Source: an uncultured Dehalococcoidia bacterium
GTDB lineage: Bacteria; Chloroflexota; Dehalococcoidia; Lucifugimonadales; UBA3495
NCBI GenBank assembly: GCA_958296445.1
Contig: OY282565.1
Span: 2,187,570 to 2,251,569, forward strand
DNA: 64,000 nucleotides
Direction: 5' to 3'
Part shown: positions 35,902 to 43,600 of the stretch, one piece after another
Numbering within the stretch: position 1 is the stretch's first letter
How the letters are laid out: each line of letters starts with the position of its first letter
Program-made: the position numbers and the translations under genes
The notes under the pieces: generated by a model
Database searches by the model: none
The model's input: only the letters and a program-made list of their open reading frames with translations
Told to the model about the DNA's origin: nothing

Positions 35902-36765
35902 TCAGAAATCCGGCCTAACATCCATAGAAGTCAACCGCCGCACCCGCTCCGCCGTAGGCGGATGCGTAGAAAACAGATTAGCAAGAGCCGCCCCCCGCAA
36001 CGGATTGACAATAAACAAATGCGACGCCCCCTCAGCAACCTTCATCGGCCGCGCCTGCGACCCACTCTCCAGCTTTTGCAAAGCGCTCGCCAACGCCAGA
36101 GGATTCCCGCAAGTATGCGCCCCCGTAGCGTCCGCCTGAAACTCCCGCGTCCTAGACACCGCCGCCCGCACCAGCGCCGCCGCGATAGGCATTATGATAG
36201 CCAGAATCAGCAGCCCGATAATGTTGCCCCCCCGGTCATCATCATCGCTGCTACCCCCAAACCCGCCGAACAAAGCCGAAATCTGCGCCAGAAAAGCCAG
36301 CATCGAAATAGCCCCGGCGATAGTAGCGACCACCGCCATAATCAGCGTATCCCGGTTCCCCACATGAGCCATCTCATGCGCCAGCACCGCCCCCAGCTCA
36401 TCCCGGTTCAGAATGCGCCGAATGCCCGTAGTAACCGCCACCGCCGCGTGCTTCGGACTCCGCCCGGTAGCGAAAGCGTTAGGCGACTCCGTATCAATCT
36501 CATACACCTTGGGCATAGGCAGCCGCGCCCGCTGCGCCTGCTCCCGGACAATCCCGTACAGCTCCGGGTCATCCTCCTCGGTGATCGGATGCGACTTGGT
36601 CATACTCAACGCAATCCGGTCACTGAACCAGTAAGCCCCGAAATTCATAACCAGCGCAATCACCAAGGCAACATAAATCCCCGCCTGCCCCGCCACCGCG
36701 CCGCCCAACAGCAACAGCATCGCCGACAGAACCATCATCAGAAAAAACGTCTTCACCGTATTCAA
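35902..36765 (-). CDS. htpX: Membrane metalloprotease HtpX (M48)
   Basis: 287 residues from the TTG at 36765, with GGAGG upstream; the longer frame beyond reads through repeats. Helices at about 5-27 and 30-47, the zinc motif HEMAH at 130-134, then helices at about 140-160 and 185-205, and the third ligand region SRTREFQADATGAH. LFSTHPPTAERVRRL is the family C-terminus. HtpX degrades misfolded membrane proteins. It stands alone between repeat blocks. Confidence 0.94.
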   Translation of the reverse strand: MNTVKTFFLMMVLSAMLLLLGGAVAGQAGIYVALVIALVMNFGAYWFSDRIALSMTKSHPITEEDDPELYGIVREQAQRARLPMPKVYEIDTESPNAFATGRSPKHAAVAVTTGIRRILNRDELGAVLAHEMAHVGNRDTLIMAVVATIAGAISMLAFLAQISALFGGFGGSSDDDDRGGNIIGLLILAIIMPIAAALVRAAVSRTREFQADATGAHTCGNPLALASALQKLESGSQARPMKVAEGASHLFIVNPLRGAALANLFSTHPPTAERVRRLTSMDVRPDF

Positions 36766-37302
36766 GACCCCAAAACCTCCATCCAGCGTCCCGCCCCCCC
36801 ACCCCCGGCAGCTCCACCAACTCAACCCCCACCCAACCCATCCAACCAAATTATAGCACCACCAACCCCCTCCATCCCGCCCTCGCCCCGTAGTTCCCTC
36901 CCCCTCCGGGGGAGGGTTAGGGTGGGGGCGTCCCTGGTGGCGTAGTCCGGGCCGCCGCCGGGGGCGTCCCCCATTCCCCCAATGACACCCCACCCTCGCC
37001 AACCCCAAACAACCCGCCCATCCATCACTCAACCCATCCGTCCCTCTATCCCGCCCATCATCCCGCCCATCCGTCATTCCGCCTACCTGTCATTCTGAGC
37101 GCCCCCTGTCATTCTGAGCAAAGCGAAGAATCCCACCCTAGCCCGACAAAACCCTCCCCTTCCCCCAAGACAACATCCGAATCAGAATCTACCGGATTAA
37201 ACGATTCACCGAATAAGCAAAATCCTGAAAATCCTTTAATCCGGTAAATCCTGATTCAGACAAACCCCGAGATCCCCTACCGCCCCCAACCCAACCCCAA
37301 AA
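36766..37302. repeat. Repeat-rich intergenic region upstream of htpX and etfB
   Basis: Contains a family E palindrome (36895-36930), a family B pair (about 37088-37140) and inverted plus direct family C copies (about 37180-37262). No credible gene. Confidence 0.8.
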
Positions 37303-37332
37303 TTGACACCCCAACCCCATTGGTGATATATT
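37303..37332 (+). promoter_or_regulatory. Sigma-70-type promoter of etfB
   Basis: TTGACA (37303-37308), 18-bp spacer, TATATT (37327-37332), 48 bp before the etfB start. Confidence 0.65.
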
Positions 37333-37380
37333 TCACACACTACCAACCAGTTCTTGCGGCCCATCCGCGGGGGTTTTCGT

Positions 37381-38181
37381 ATGGCGCTCAAAATCGCGGT
37401 TCTAGCCAAGCAGGTTATCGATCCCGAAATGCCCATGGCGGCCTTTCGCATTGACGGCGACGCCAAGCGCGTAGTCCCGCCCGCCAACATCCCCCCCGTC
37501 GTAAACGGCTTCGACGAAAACGCCGTAGAAGCCGCCCTCCGCATCAAAGACGCCCAAGAAGCCACCGTCACAGTAATATCTACGGGCGCAGAGTTCGCCT
37601 TGGATGTAATGAAAAAGCCCCTATCTATGGGCGCCGACGAACTGGTCCTGTTGCAGGATGACGCCTTCTCCAACACCATCGACAGCTTCCTAACCGCCCA
37701 ACTCCTGGCCGCCGCCGTGCGCAAGCTCGACGGCTTCGACCTAATCATCTGCGGCCGCCAAGCCTCCGACTGGGACAACGCCCAAGTCCCTCTAGGCGTA
37801 GCCGAAATCCTCGGCCTCTCCTGCGTCTCCCTAGGCAAAAAAGTCGAAGTATCCGACGGCAAAGCCCGCGTAGAGCGCATCGTCCCCGACGGCTACGAAG
37901 TAGTAGAAGCCACCCTCCCCGCCCTAGTAACCGTCAGCAACGAGCTGGGCCAGCCCCGCTACCCCACCCTGCGCGGCATAATGGCCGCCACCCGCAAACG
38001 CCCCACCGTCTGGAGCAAAAACGACCTAGCACTAGACGACGCCCAATCCGAAGCCCGCATAACCCTCCGCCAGCTCTTCATCCCCATAAGCGACCAAGAA
38101 TGCGAAATAATCGAAGGCGAAGACCCCGCCGACTCCGGCCGCCTACTAGCCCTAAAGCTCCGCGAAGCCAAAATAATCTAA
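37381..38181 (+). CDS. etfB: Electron transfer flavoprotein beta subunit
   Basis: 266 residues from the ATG at 37381 (MALKIAVLAKQVID). PPVVNGFDENAVEAALRIK and LIICGRQASDWDNAQVPLGVAE match FixA/EtfB, and the C-terminus VxVSNELGQPRYPTLRGIMAA is the family signature region. It carries AMP and part of the FAD site with EtfA, passing electrons from acyl-CoA-type dehydrogenases. etfA lies 504 bp downstream, separated by repeats, on the same strand. Confidence 0.95.
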   Translation: MALKIAVLAKQVIDPEMPMAAFRIDGDAKRVVPPANIPPVVNGFDENAVEAALRIKDAQEATVTVISTGAEFALDVMKKPLSMGADELVLLQDDAFSNTIDSFLTAQLLAAAVRKLDGFDLIICGRQASDWDNAQVPLGVAEILGLSCVSLGKKVEVSDGKARVERIVPDGYEVVEATLPALVTVSNELGQPRYPTLRGIMAATRKRPTVWSKNDLALDDAQSEARITLRQLFIPISDQECEIIEGEDPADSGRLLALKLREAKII

Positions 38182-38685
38182 CTATCCTAGCCGTCCGTCA
38201 TCCCAACCAACCCGCCCGTCATCCCAACCAACCCATCTGTCATCCCAACCAACCCTACTGTCATTCTGAGCAATCCTACTGTCATTCTGAGCAAAGCGAA
38301 GAATCCCACCCTAGACAGCAAAACCTTTCTAGCCGCCCGTCATCCCAACCAAACCGCCCGTCATCCCAACCAAGCCGTCCGTCACCCAACCAAGCCGTCC
38401 GTCACCCAACCAAATATCTGCCACTCTGAGCAAATATCCGTCATTCTGAGCAAAGCGAAGAATCCCATCCTAGACAGCAAAACCTTTCTAGCCGCCCGTC
38501 ATCCCAAGCAAACCGCCTGTCATCCCAACCAAATATCCGCCACTCTGAGCAAATATCCGTCATTCTGAGCAAAGCGAAGAATCCCACCCTAGACAGCAAG
38601 ACCCTTACCCCTAACCCAAGGCAACAAACCGGAGCAATCGCCACTCCCTAAACCCTAACCCTTCAAGTCTTTTCTGGAGGCCAAT
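38182..38685. repeat. Repeats separating etfB from etfA
   Basis: Three family B copies (about 38280, 38432, 38552), each with a CACCCTAGACAGCAAAACC tail, set among tandem CCGTCATCCCAACCAA spacers. A roughly 150-bp composite unit is repeated. No gene. Confidence 0.8.
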
Positions 38686-39684
38686 ATGGCAGACGCCACC
38701 GGGGTTCTGGTAATCGGGCAAACGTCGGACGGGGCGCTGGACTCCACCGCCGCCGAACTGCTGGCCGCAGGCCGCGCCATCGCCGCCGCCCTAGACGAAG
38801 AACTCTCCATCGGGCTGCTAGGCGACACCCTAGACGTCCCCGCCCAGCAGGCCATCGCCCACGGCGCCGACCGGGTCTACGCCGTCAACCACCCCCTCCT
38901 CGCCGAATACCAGCCCGACGTCTACCTAGCCGCCCTAGACGCCCTCTGCCGCGACGCCAACCCCCGCGTAGTGCTGATTTCCCGCACCCCCGAAGGCCGC
39001 GAACTCGCCCCCCGCCTAGCTTTCCGCTTGGGCGTCGGCCTAGCCCAAGACTGCCTAGAAGTGTCGCTGGACGAATCCGCCCGCACCCTCCTCGCCAACC
39101 GCCCGGTATACGGCGGCAACGCCGTAGCCGTAGTCAGTTGCGAGCGCACCCCCCAAATCGCCGCCATCCGCCCCAAAGCCTACGAACCCGCCCAACCCGA
39201 CCCCTCCCGTCAAGGCCAAATAATATCCTTCCCCGTAGAGCTCGACGCATCCCAAGCCCGCACCCGCGTAGTCGAAAGAGTCCAAGAAGAATCCGAAGGC
39301 GTAAAGCTCGAAGAAGCCCGCGTAGTAGTATCCGGCGGCCGCGGCCTAGGCGGCCCCGAACCCTTCGCCGGCCTAGAAAACCTAGCCCGTCTGCTCGGGG
39401 GCGCCGTAGGCGCATCCCGGGCCGCCGTGGACTCCGGCTGGGTGCCATCCTCCTACCAAGTCGGCTTGACCGGCAAAGCCATCACCCCCGACCTCTACAT
39501 CACCGTAGCCATTTCCGGCGCCAGCCAGCACATGGCCGGCTGCTCCGGCGCCAAATGCATCGTAGCCATCAACAAAGACGCCGACGCCAACATATTCAAA
39601 GACGCCCGCTACGGCGTAGTAGGCGATTGGGAAAAAGTAATCCCCGCCCTAACCGAAGCCGTCCGCGAACTAGTAGACACCTAA
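38686..39684 (+). CDS. etfA: Electron transfer flavoprotein alpha subunit
   Basis: 332 residues, ATG at 38686 with TGGAGG upstream. [16 protein letters not shown] begins the EtfA N-domain. The C-terminal FAD domain has [32 protein letters not shown], then [16 protein letters not shown] and [10 protein letters not shown], all diagnostic. It pairs with EtfB upstream. No ETF-quinone oxidoreductase or dehydrogenase is in the window. Confidence 0.97.
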   Translation: MADATGVLVIGQTSDGALDSTAAELLAAGRAIAAALDEELSIGLLGDTLDVPAQQAIAHGADRVYAVNHPLLAEYQPDVYLAALDALCRDANPRVVLISRTPEGRELAPRLAFRLGVGLAQDCLEVSLDESARTLLANRPVYGGNAVAVVSCERTPQIAAIRPKAYEPAQPDPSRQGQIISFPVELDASQARTRVVERVQEESEGVKLEEARVVVSGGRGLGGPEPFAGLENLARLLGGAVGASRAAVDSGWVPSSYQVGLTGKAITPDLYITVAISGASQHMAGCSGAKCIVAINKDADANIFKDARYGVVGDWEKVIPALTEAVRELVDT

Positions 39685-39699
39685 CCCGCCGGAGAAGCT

Positions 39700-40137
39700 A
39701 TGACCAACGCTAACCCACCCGGAGGAGCTATGACCAACGCAAACCCCATCCCAGACCCTCAAGAAGTAGCCGACTACGAAGCCCAAGCCCAAGAATTCCT
39801 ATCCAAAGGCCAAGAATACCTAGCCGCCGGAGACCTCCATCAAGCATCGGAAAAAGGCTGGGCCGCCGCGTCCCACATGGCAAAAGCCGTAGCTTGCGCC
39901 CAAGGCTGGCAATACCAAAAGCACAGCGACTTCAGCGCAGTAATGAACCAAGCCAGCCGCCTGACCAACAACGACCGCCTGCGCGACCTCCGCGCCCTAG
40001 CCAACGACCTCCACGGCAACTACTACGTCCGCAAAAGGCACCTAGACGCCGAAACCATCGGCAAAGACCTAGAAAGCATGGCGGAGCTACTGCAAATCCT
40101 GTCCCCTCTAACCACCACAACCATCCCCAACCAATAA
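39700..40137 (+). CDS. PaREP1-family (HEPN-like) protein
   Basis: 145 residues from the ATG at 39700, or 135 from 39730. The two starts lie in a 30-bp duplicated block, each with its own GGAG-type site followed by ATGACCAACGC; the second site, GGAGGAG, is stronger. EFLSKGQEYLAAGDLHQASE, KGWAAASHMAKAVACAQGW and LANDLHGNYYVRK fit the PaREP1 helical family. It starts 15 bp after etfA. The last codons lie in a segment that is partly copied in the duplicated panC tail region. Function unknown. Confidence 0.75.
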   Translation: MTNANPPGGAMTNANPIPDPQEVADYEAQAQEFLSKGQEYLAAGDLHQASEKGWAAASHMAKAVACAQGWQYQKHSDFSAVMNQASRLTNNDRLRDLRALANDLHGNYYVRKRHLDAETIGKDLESMAELLQILSPLTTTTIPNQ

Positions 40138-40156
40138 CCCGCGCCCCACCCCTACT

Positions 40157-40164
40157 CCAACATC
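40157..40164. repeat. Left 8-bp target site duplication (CCAACATC)
   Basis: CCAACATC directly flanks the left inverted repeat and is repeated exactly at 40859-40866 after the right one. Eight bp is the usual duplication of the IS6 family. Confidence 0.9.
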
Positions 40165-40197
40165 GGTTCTGTTGCATTTTGCTGGGTAGTTCGCCAT

Positions 40198-40646
40198 GCG
40201 GTTACAGGGCGACATCCCGGCAAACCGCGTGGGCGATTTTGAGGCTTCAATTATGCCGCCCCTTTTCAGGAGCGGTTACGCGGAAAAGGCCGCCACCGCA
40301 GAGCCCGACGATATGCCGCTTCAATTATGCCGCCCCTTTTCAGGAGCGGTTACCCCGAACATCGTAACCAGTGGCGCGGCAGAGATGCTCGCTTCAATTA
40401 TGCCGCCCCTTTTTAGGAGCGGTTACCTTTTTGCTTATGGGTGTCTCCGCTCCGCACTCTTCGGCTTCAATTATGCCGCCCCTTTTCAGGAGCGGTTACC
40501 CTGCCTATCCGCCGTCATATCATCGCGGGTAATGTCGCTTCAATTATGCCGCCCCTTTTCAGGAGCGGTTACACCACTAGAACCGGCAACAGCGGCCCCG
40601 CCGTCACCAGGCTTCAATTATGCCGCCCCTTTTCAGGAGCGGTTAC
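40198..40646 (-). CRISPR. Orphan CRISPR array, six full 36-bp repeats plus a truncated terminal repeat
   Basis: Full repeats at 40244-40279, 40318-40353, 40391-40426, 40464-40499, 40537-40572 and 40611-40646. The last 8 bp of a further repeat (GCGGTTAC) lie at 40198-40205. Spacers are 37-38 bp and all different. On the minus strand the repeat runs from GTAACCGCTCC to CATAATTGAAGC and contains a CCGCTCC/GGGGCGG hairpin; the ATTGAAGC end is typical of type I/III crRNA 5' handles. The third repeat has one C-to-T change on the + strand. The truncated end and the leader on the other side suggest minus-strand transcription. No cas gene lies in the window. Confidence 0.93.
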
Positions 40647-40831
40647 CTATTGGTTTACTTTATTCGCTTTGATAAGTTGTTTTTGCGTCGTTTTGCGATG
40701 CTCATTCCTAATTTTCTCTTCGTGTCTCCGATGTACGCTTTCTGCGTCAAGTCTTGTAGATACGGTGTCTTGCGAGAGGTCATTCCTGTTCCGCTTACCA
40801 TTCTGCCTCTCGCAGCCAGATATGCTATGCT
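40647..40831 (-). promoter_or_regulatory. CRISPR leader-like segment
   Basis: 185 bp between the last repeat and the right inverted repeat. AT-richer than anything nearby, as leaders are. Contains a 9-bp inverted repeat TGCGAGAGG (40771-40779) / CCTCTCGCA (40806-40814) and on the minus strand a TTGACG box, but no certain -10. Confidence 0.6.
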
Positions 40832-40858
40832 AACTACCCAGCAAAATGCAACAGAACC

Positions 40859-40866
40859 CCAACATC
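40859..40866. repeat. Right 8-bp target site duplication (CCAACATC)
   Basis: Exact copy of 40157-40164, immediately after the right inverted repeat. Confidence 0.9.
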
Positions 40867-40967
40867 ACATTATCTATAAGCCGCACCGCCCCCAACTGCG
40901 CCGCCCCCAACAGCATCGCCCCCCTAACCGCCACAACCACCCCCAACCAATAACCCGCGCCCCACCC
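40867..40967 (-). pseudogene. Duplicated 3' end of panC (fragment)
   Basis: Read on the minus strand across the element, this gives GAMLLGAAQLGAVRLIDNVM then LE-stop, a diverged copy of the last ~20 codons of panC (which end AMLSAAAQLGVVRLIDNVML). The duplication period is 114 bp once the inserted element is removed. The mobile element sits inside this copy. Confidence 0.75.
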
Positions 40968-41804
40968 CTACTCCAGCATCACATTATCTATAAGCCGCAC
41001 CACCCCCAACTGCGCCGCCGCCGACAGCATCGCCCCCGGCGCCGCCACCACCAGCTCCTCCAGCGTATCCGGGGCCGCCAAACTCACGTAGTCTATCCCC
41101 CCCAGCAACGGCTCCGAATCCAACACCCGCCGCACGACCCCGCAAATCGCCCCCGCGTCCCTTTCCCCCCGCTCCCACTCCCCCCGCCCCGCCGCCAGAG
41201 CGCGATACAGCACCGGAGCCGCCCGCCGCTGCTCCGGGTTCAGCCGCGCATTACGGCTGCTCATCGCCAGCCCGTCGCCCTCCCGCACCGTAGGCGCCAC
41301 CACCACCTCGACCCCCAAATCCAAATCCCGCGCCAGCTTACTCACAACCACCGTCTGCTGCCCGTCCTTCTGCCCAAAATAAGCCCGGTCAGGCCGCACA
41401 ACACCGAACAGCTTGGCAACCACCGTAGCCACCCCTCGAAAATGCCCCGGCCGCGCCGCCCCCTCCAGCCGCTCCCCCACCGGCCCCACATCCACCCAAG
41501 TATCAAACCCCGGCGGATACACCTCCGCCGCCCCTGGAACAAACACCAAATCCACCCCGCACCGCCTAAGCAGCTCCAAATCCCCATCCAAATCACGCGG
41601 ATACTCGGCGAAATCCTCCCCCTCCCCAAACTGCGCCGGATTCACGAAAATGCTAACCGCCACCGTAGCGCAATCATCCCTACAACGCCCAACCAGCGAC
41701 AAATGGCCGTCATGCAAAGCCCCCATAGTAGGCACCAGCCCCAAAGGACGCGCCGCCCCCCCACAAGCCCGCCGCATCTCCTCTTTCAACCCCAAAATAC
41801 GCAT
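40968..41804 (-). CDS. panC: Pantothenate synthetase (pantoate--beta-alanine ligase)
   Basis: 278 residues, ATG at 41804. PTMGALHDGHLSLV has the HxGH nucleotidyl-transferase motif. VNPAQFGEGEDFAEYPR binds pantoate, and FGQKDGQQTVV plus GLAMSSRNARL bind ATP. Length is normal. The enzyme makes pantothenate for CoA. panB and panD are not nearby. Its 3' end is partially duplicated next door. Confidence 0.97.
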   Translation of the reverse strand: MRILGLKEEMRRACGGAARPLGLVPTMGALHDGHLSLVGRCRDDCATVAVSIFVNPAQFGEGEDFAEYPRDLDGDLELLRRCGVDLVFVPGAAEVYPPGFDTWVDVGPVGERLEGAARPGHFRGVATVVAKLFGVVRPDRAYFGQKDGQQTVVVSKLARDLDLGVEVVVAPTVREGDGLAMSSRNARLNPEQRRAAPVLYRALAAGRGEWERGERDAGAICGVVRRVLDSEPLLGGIDYVSLAAPDTLEELVVAAPGAMLSAAAQLGVVRLIDNVMLE

Positions 41805-42019
41805 CTCTATACGCCCATCAACTGCAACTCAACCCTAATCCCAAACCCGCCAAAGAAACCGCAAGGACGCACACCCCTACGCCCATCATCACCCCAACCA
41901 ACCATCCCAAACCCGCCAAAGAAACCCCAGGGGCGCACACCCCTGCGCCAAAGAAACCCCAGGGACGCACAACCCTGCGCCAAAGGAACCCGTAGGGGCG
42001 CACAGCCGTGCGCCCAGCC
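41805..42019. repeat. GGGGCGCAC palindromic repeats between panC and the P1 peptidase gene
   Basis: Three or four copies of a CCAAAGAAACCCCAGGGGCG unit, the last fused to the standard palindrome with core GGGCGCAC-AGCC-GTGCGCCC at about 41997-42016. No gene. Confidence 0.8.
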
Positions 42020-43069
42020 TCAAAGCTCCGACACCGCCGGAATCCCCCCCAACCCCGTAGCAGACCGCACCGCCCGCAACACAGCCCGCGCCGTAACCTC
42101 CACCGCCGCCGCCCCCAACGCAGTCAAGTCAACCCCACCCCCCGACTCCCCGGTAGCCATAGCAAACATAGTGTCCCCGTCCCGGATAGTATGACAAGGC
42201 CGTATAGTCATAGCCAGCCCATCGTGACTCACCCGCGCCAGATAATTAGCCTCCTCCCGGCTAAGCCTAGCGTCCGTAGCCACAACCCCAATCGTAGTAT
42301 TCACCGGCCCCTCCGGCAACAACCCCACCGGGGAGTCATCGAATCCACCCCCGCCATCACCCGCCACCGGACGCCCCGCCCCCTCCAGCAACAACCCCAC
42401 CGGGTCATCAAACCCGCCCCCGCCATCCCCCCCCGCCAACCGCCGCGGCCCGGCCACCAGCCGCCCCGCGGCATAGTCCCATATCCCCCCAATAGCGTTC
42501 ACCGCCACCACCGCGCCAACCGTAACTCCCCCCAACCCCGCCCTGCCCGACGGAAACCGCCAACTAGTCGAACCCAGCCCCCCCTTGACCGCCCGCTCCG
42601 CCCCCCCGACCTTAGCAACCGTAGCCCCCGTTCCAGCCCCCACGCTGCCCTCCGCCAAAGCATCCTTCGACGCAGCAACACAGGCCGCCCGCCCCTCCGC
42701 CGCCCCCGGCCGCACCTTCGACGTAACCAGCCCCAAATCATAAATTATCGCCGACGACACTATCGGAACAATAACCTCCGAAGTAACCCGAAACCCCACC
42801 CCCTGCTCCTCCAGCCAGGCCATCACCCCCGACGCCGCATCCAGCCCAAAAGCGCTGCCCCCGCTCAACGACACCGCAAAAAGCTGATCCACCCGCCGCG
42901 CCGGCCGCAACAAATCCGTCTCCCGCGTCCCCGGCGACCCCCCGCGCACATCCACCCCCCCCACCGCCCCCCCGCGGCACAACACCACAGTGCAACCCGT
43001 AGCATTCCCCCGATCGGTATAATGCCCGGCCTCAATCCCCAACACCGACGTAATCGTATCGTTCAACAT
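42020..43069 (-). CDS. P1 (DmpA/S58) family self-processing peptidase
   Basis: 349 residues from the ATG at 43069. GIEAGHYTDRGNATGCTVVL, GGSPGTRETDLLRP and LSGGSAFGLDAASGVMAWLE are family signatures. PVNTTIGVVATDARL holds the conserved Asn-Thr site at which family members autocleave to expose the nucleophile. Between them an in-frame duplication of about 22 residues, GDGGGGFDDPVGLLLEG and GDGGGGFDDSPVGLLPEG, sits just before the cleavage site. Family members are aminopeptidases or D-esterases; the substrate is unknown. Confidence 0.92.
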   Translation of the reverse strand: MLNDTITSVLGIEAGHYTDRGNATGCTVVLCRGGAVGGVDVRGGSPGTRETDLLRPARRVDQLFAVSLSGGSAFGLDAASGVMAWLEEQGVGFRVTSEVIVPIVSSAIIYDLGLVTSKVRPGAAEGRAACVAASKDALAEGSVGAGTGATVAKVGGAERAVKGGLGSTSWRFPSGRAGLGGVTVGAVVAVNAIGGIWDYAAGRLVAGPRRLAGGDGGGGFDDPVGLLLEGAGRPVAGDGGGGFDDSPVGLLPEGPVNTTIGVVATDARLSREEANYLARVSHDGLAMTIRPCHTIRDGDTMFAMATGESGGGVDLTALGAAAVEVTARAVLRAVRSATGLGGIPAVSEL

Positions 43070-43600
43070 AACTACGAAACCCCACCCTAGCAAGCTGTCC
43101 GTCATTCTAAGTAAATATCTGTCACCCTAGCCAACGTCTGCCACCCTAAACCAACGTCTGCCACCCTAAACCAACGTCTGCCATCCTAAACCAACGTCTG
43201 CCATCCTAAACCAACGCCTGCCACCCTAAGCCAACGCCTGCCACCCTGAGCCAACGCCTGCCACCCTGAGCCAACGCCTGTCATTCTGAGCAAAGCGAAG
43301 AATCTCACCTTGGGCAGCCAGACCCTTCCTTAGCTTCAGACCGACAAACCTAAGCCAACGTCTGCCACCCTGAACCAACGTCTGCCATCCTGAGCCAACG
43401 CCTGTCATTCTGAGCAAAGCGAAGAATCTCACCTTGGGCAGCCAGACCCTTTCCTTAGCTTCAGACCGACAAAGAGGAATTTCGCAATCGCCTCGATTAT
43501 CGGCGTAATTATCTGAATCAGGATTTACCGGATTAAAGGATTCCCAGAATTCCGAAGCACCCCATAAATCCCCAAATCCCAAAAATCCTGCCCCACACAA
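43070..43600. repeat. Repeat-rich intergenic region with ~20-bp satellite
   Basis: At about 43130-43275 a CCAACGTCTGCCACCCTAAA unit is repeated eight or nine times. Two family B copies follow (about 43278, 43402), each with TCACCTTGGGCAGCCAGACC, then one inverted family C element (about 43515). No gene seen. Confidence 0.85.

Larger units (their letters stand above)
40165..40858. mobile_element. 694-bp non-autonomous IS6-like element carrying a CRISPR array
   Basis: The ends 40165-40191 and 40832-40858 are perfect 27-bp inverted repeats beginning GGTTCTGTTGCA, the terminal sequence style of the IS6 family. An exact 8-bp duplication CCAACATC flanks it on both sides. The interior has no transposase. 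It holds a six-repeat CRISPR array (40198-40646) and an AT-richer leader-like segment (40647-40831). It looks like a MITE-like derivative moved in trans. Removing element and one duplication restores a simple 114-bp tandem duplication of the panC tail region. Confidence 0.88.

Noticed and set aside
40165..40858. Tn7-like CRISPR-associated transposon
   Set aside because: No tns or cas genes, ends are of IS6 type and the target duplication is 8 bp, not 5.
40196..42194. Open frames across the CRISPR array and panC antisense
   Set aside because: Produced by the repeat units and C-rich spacers; no protein family.
43130..43275. CRISPR-like array
   Set aside because: About 20-bp units repeat head to tail with no spacers; a satellite.
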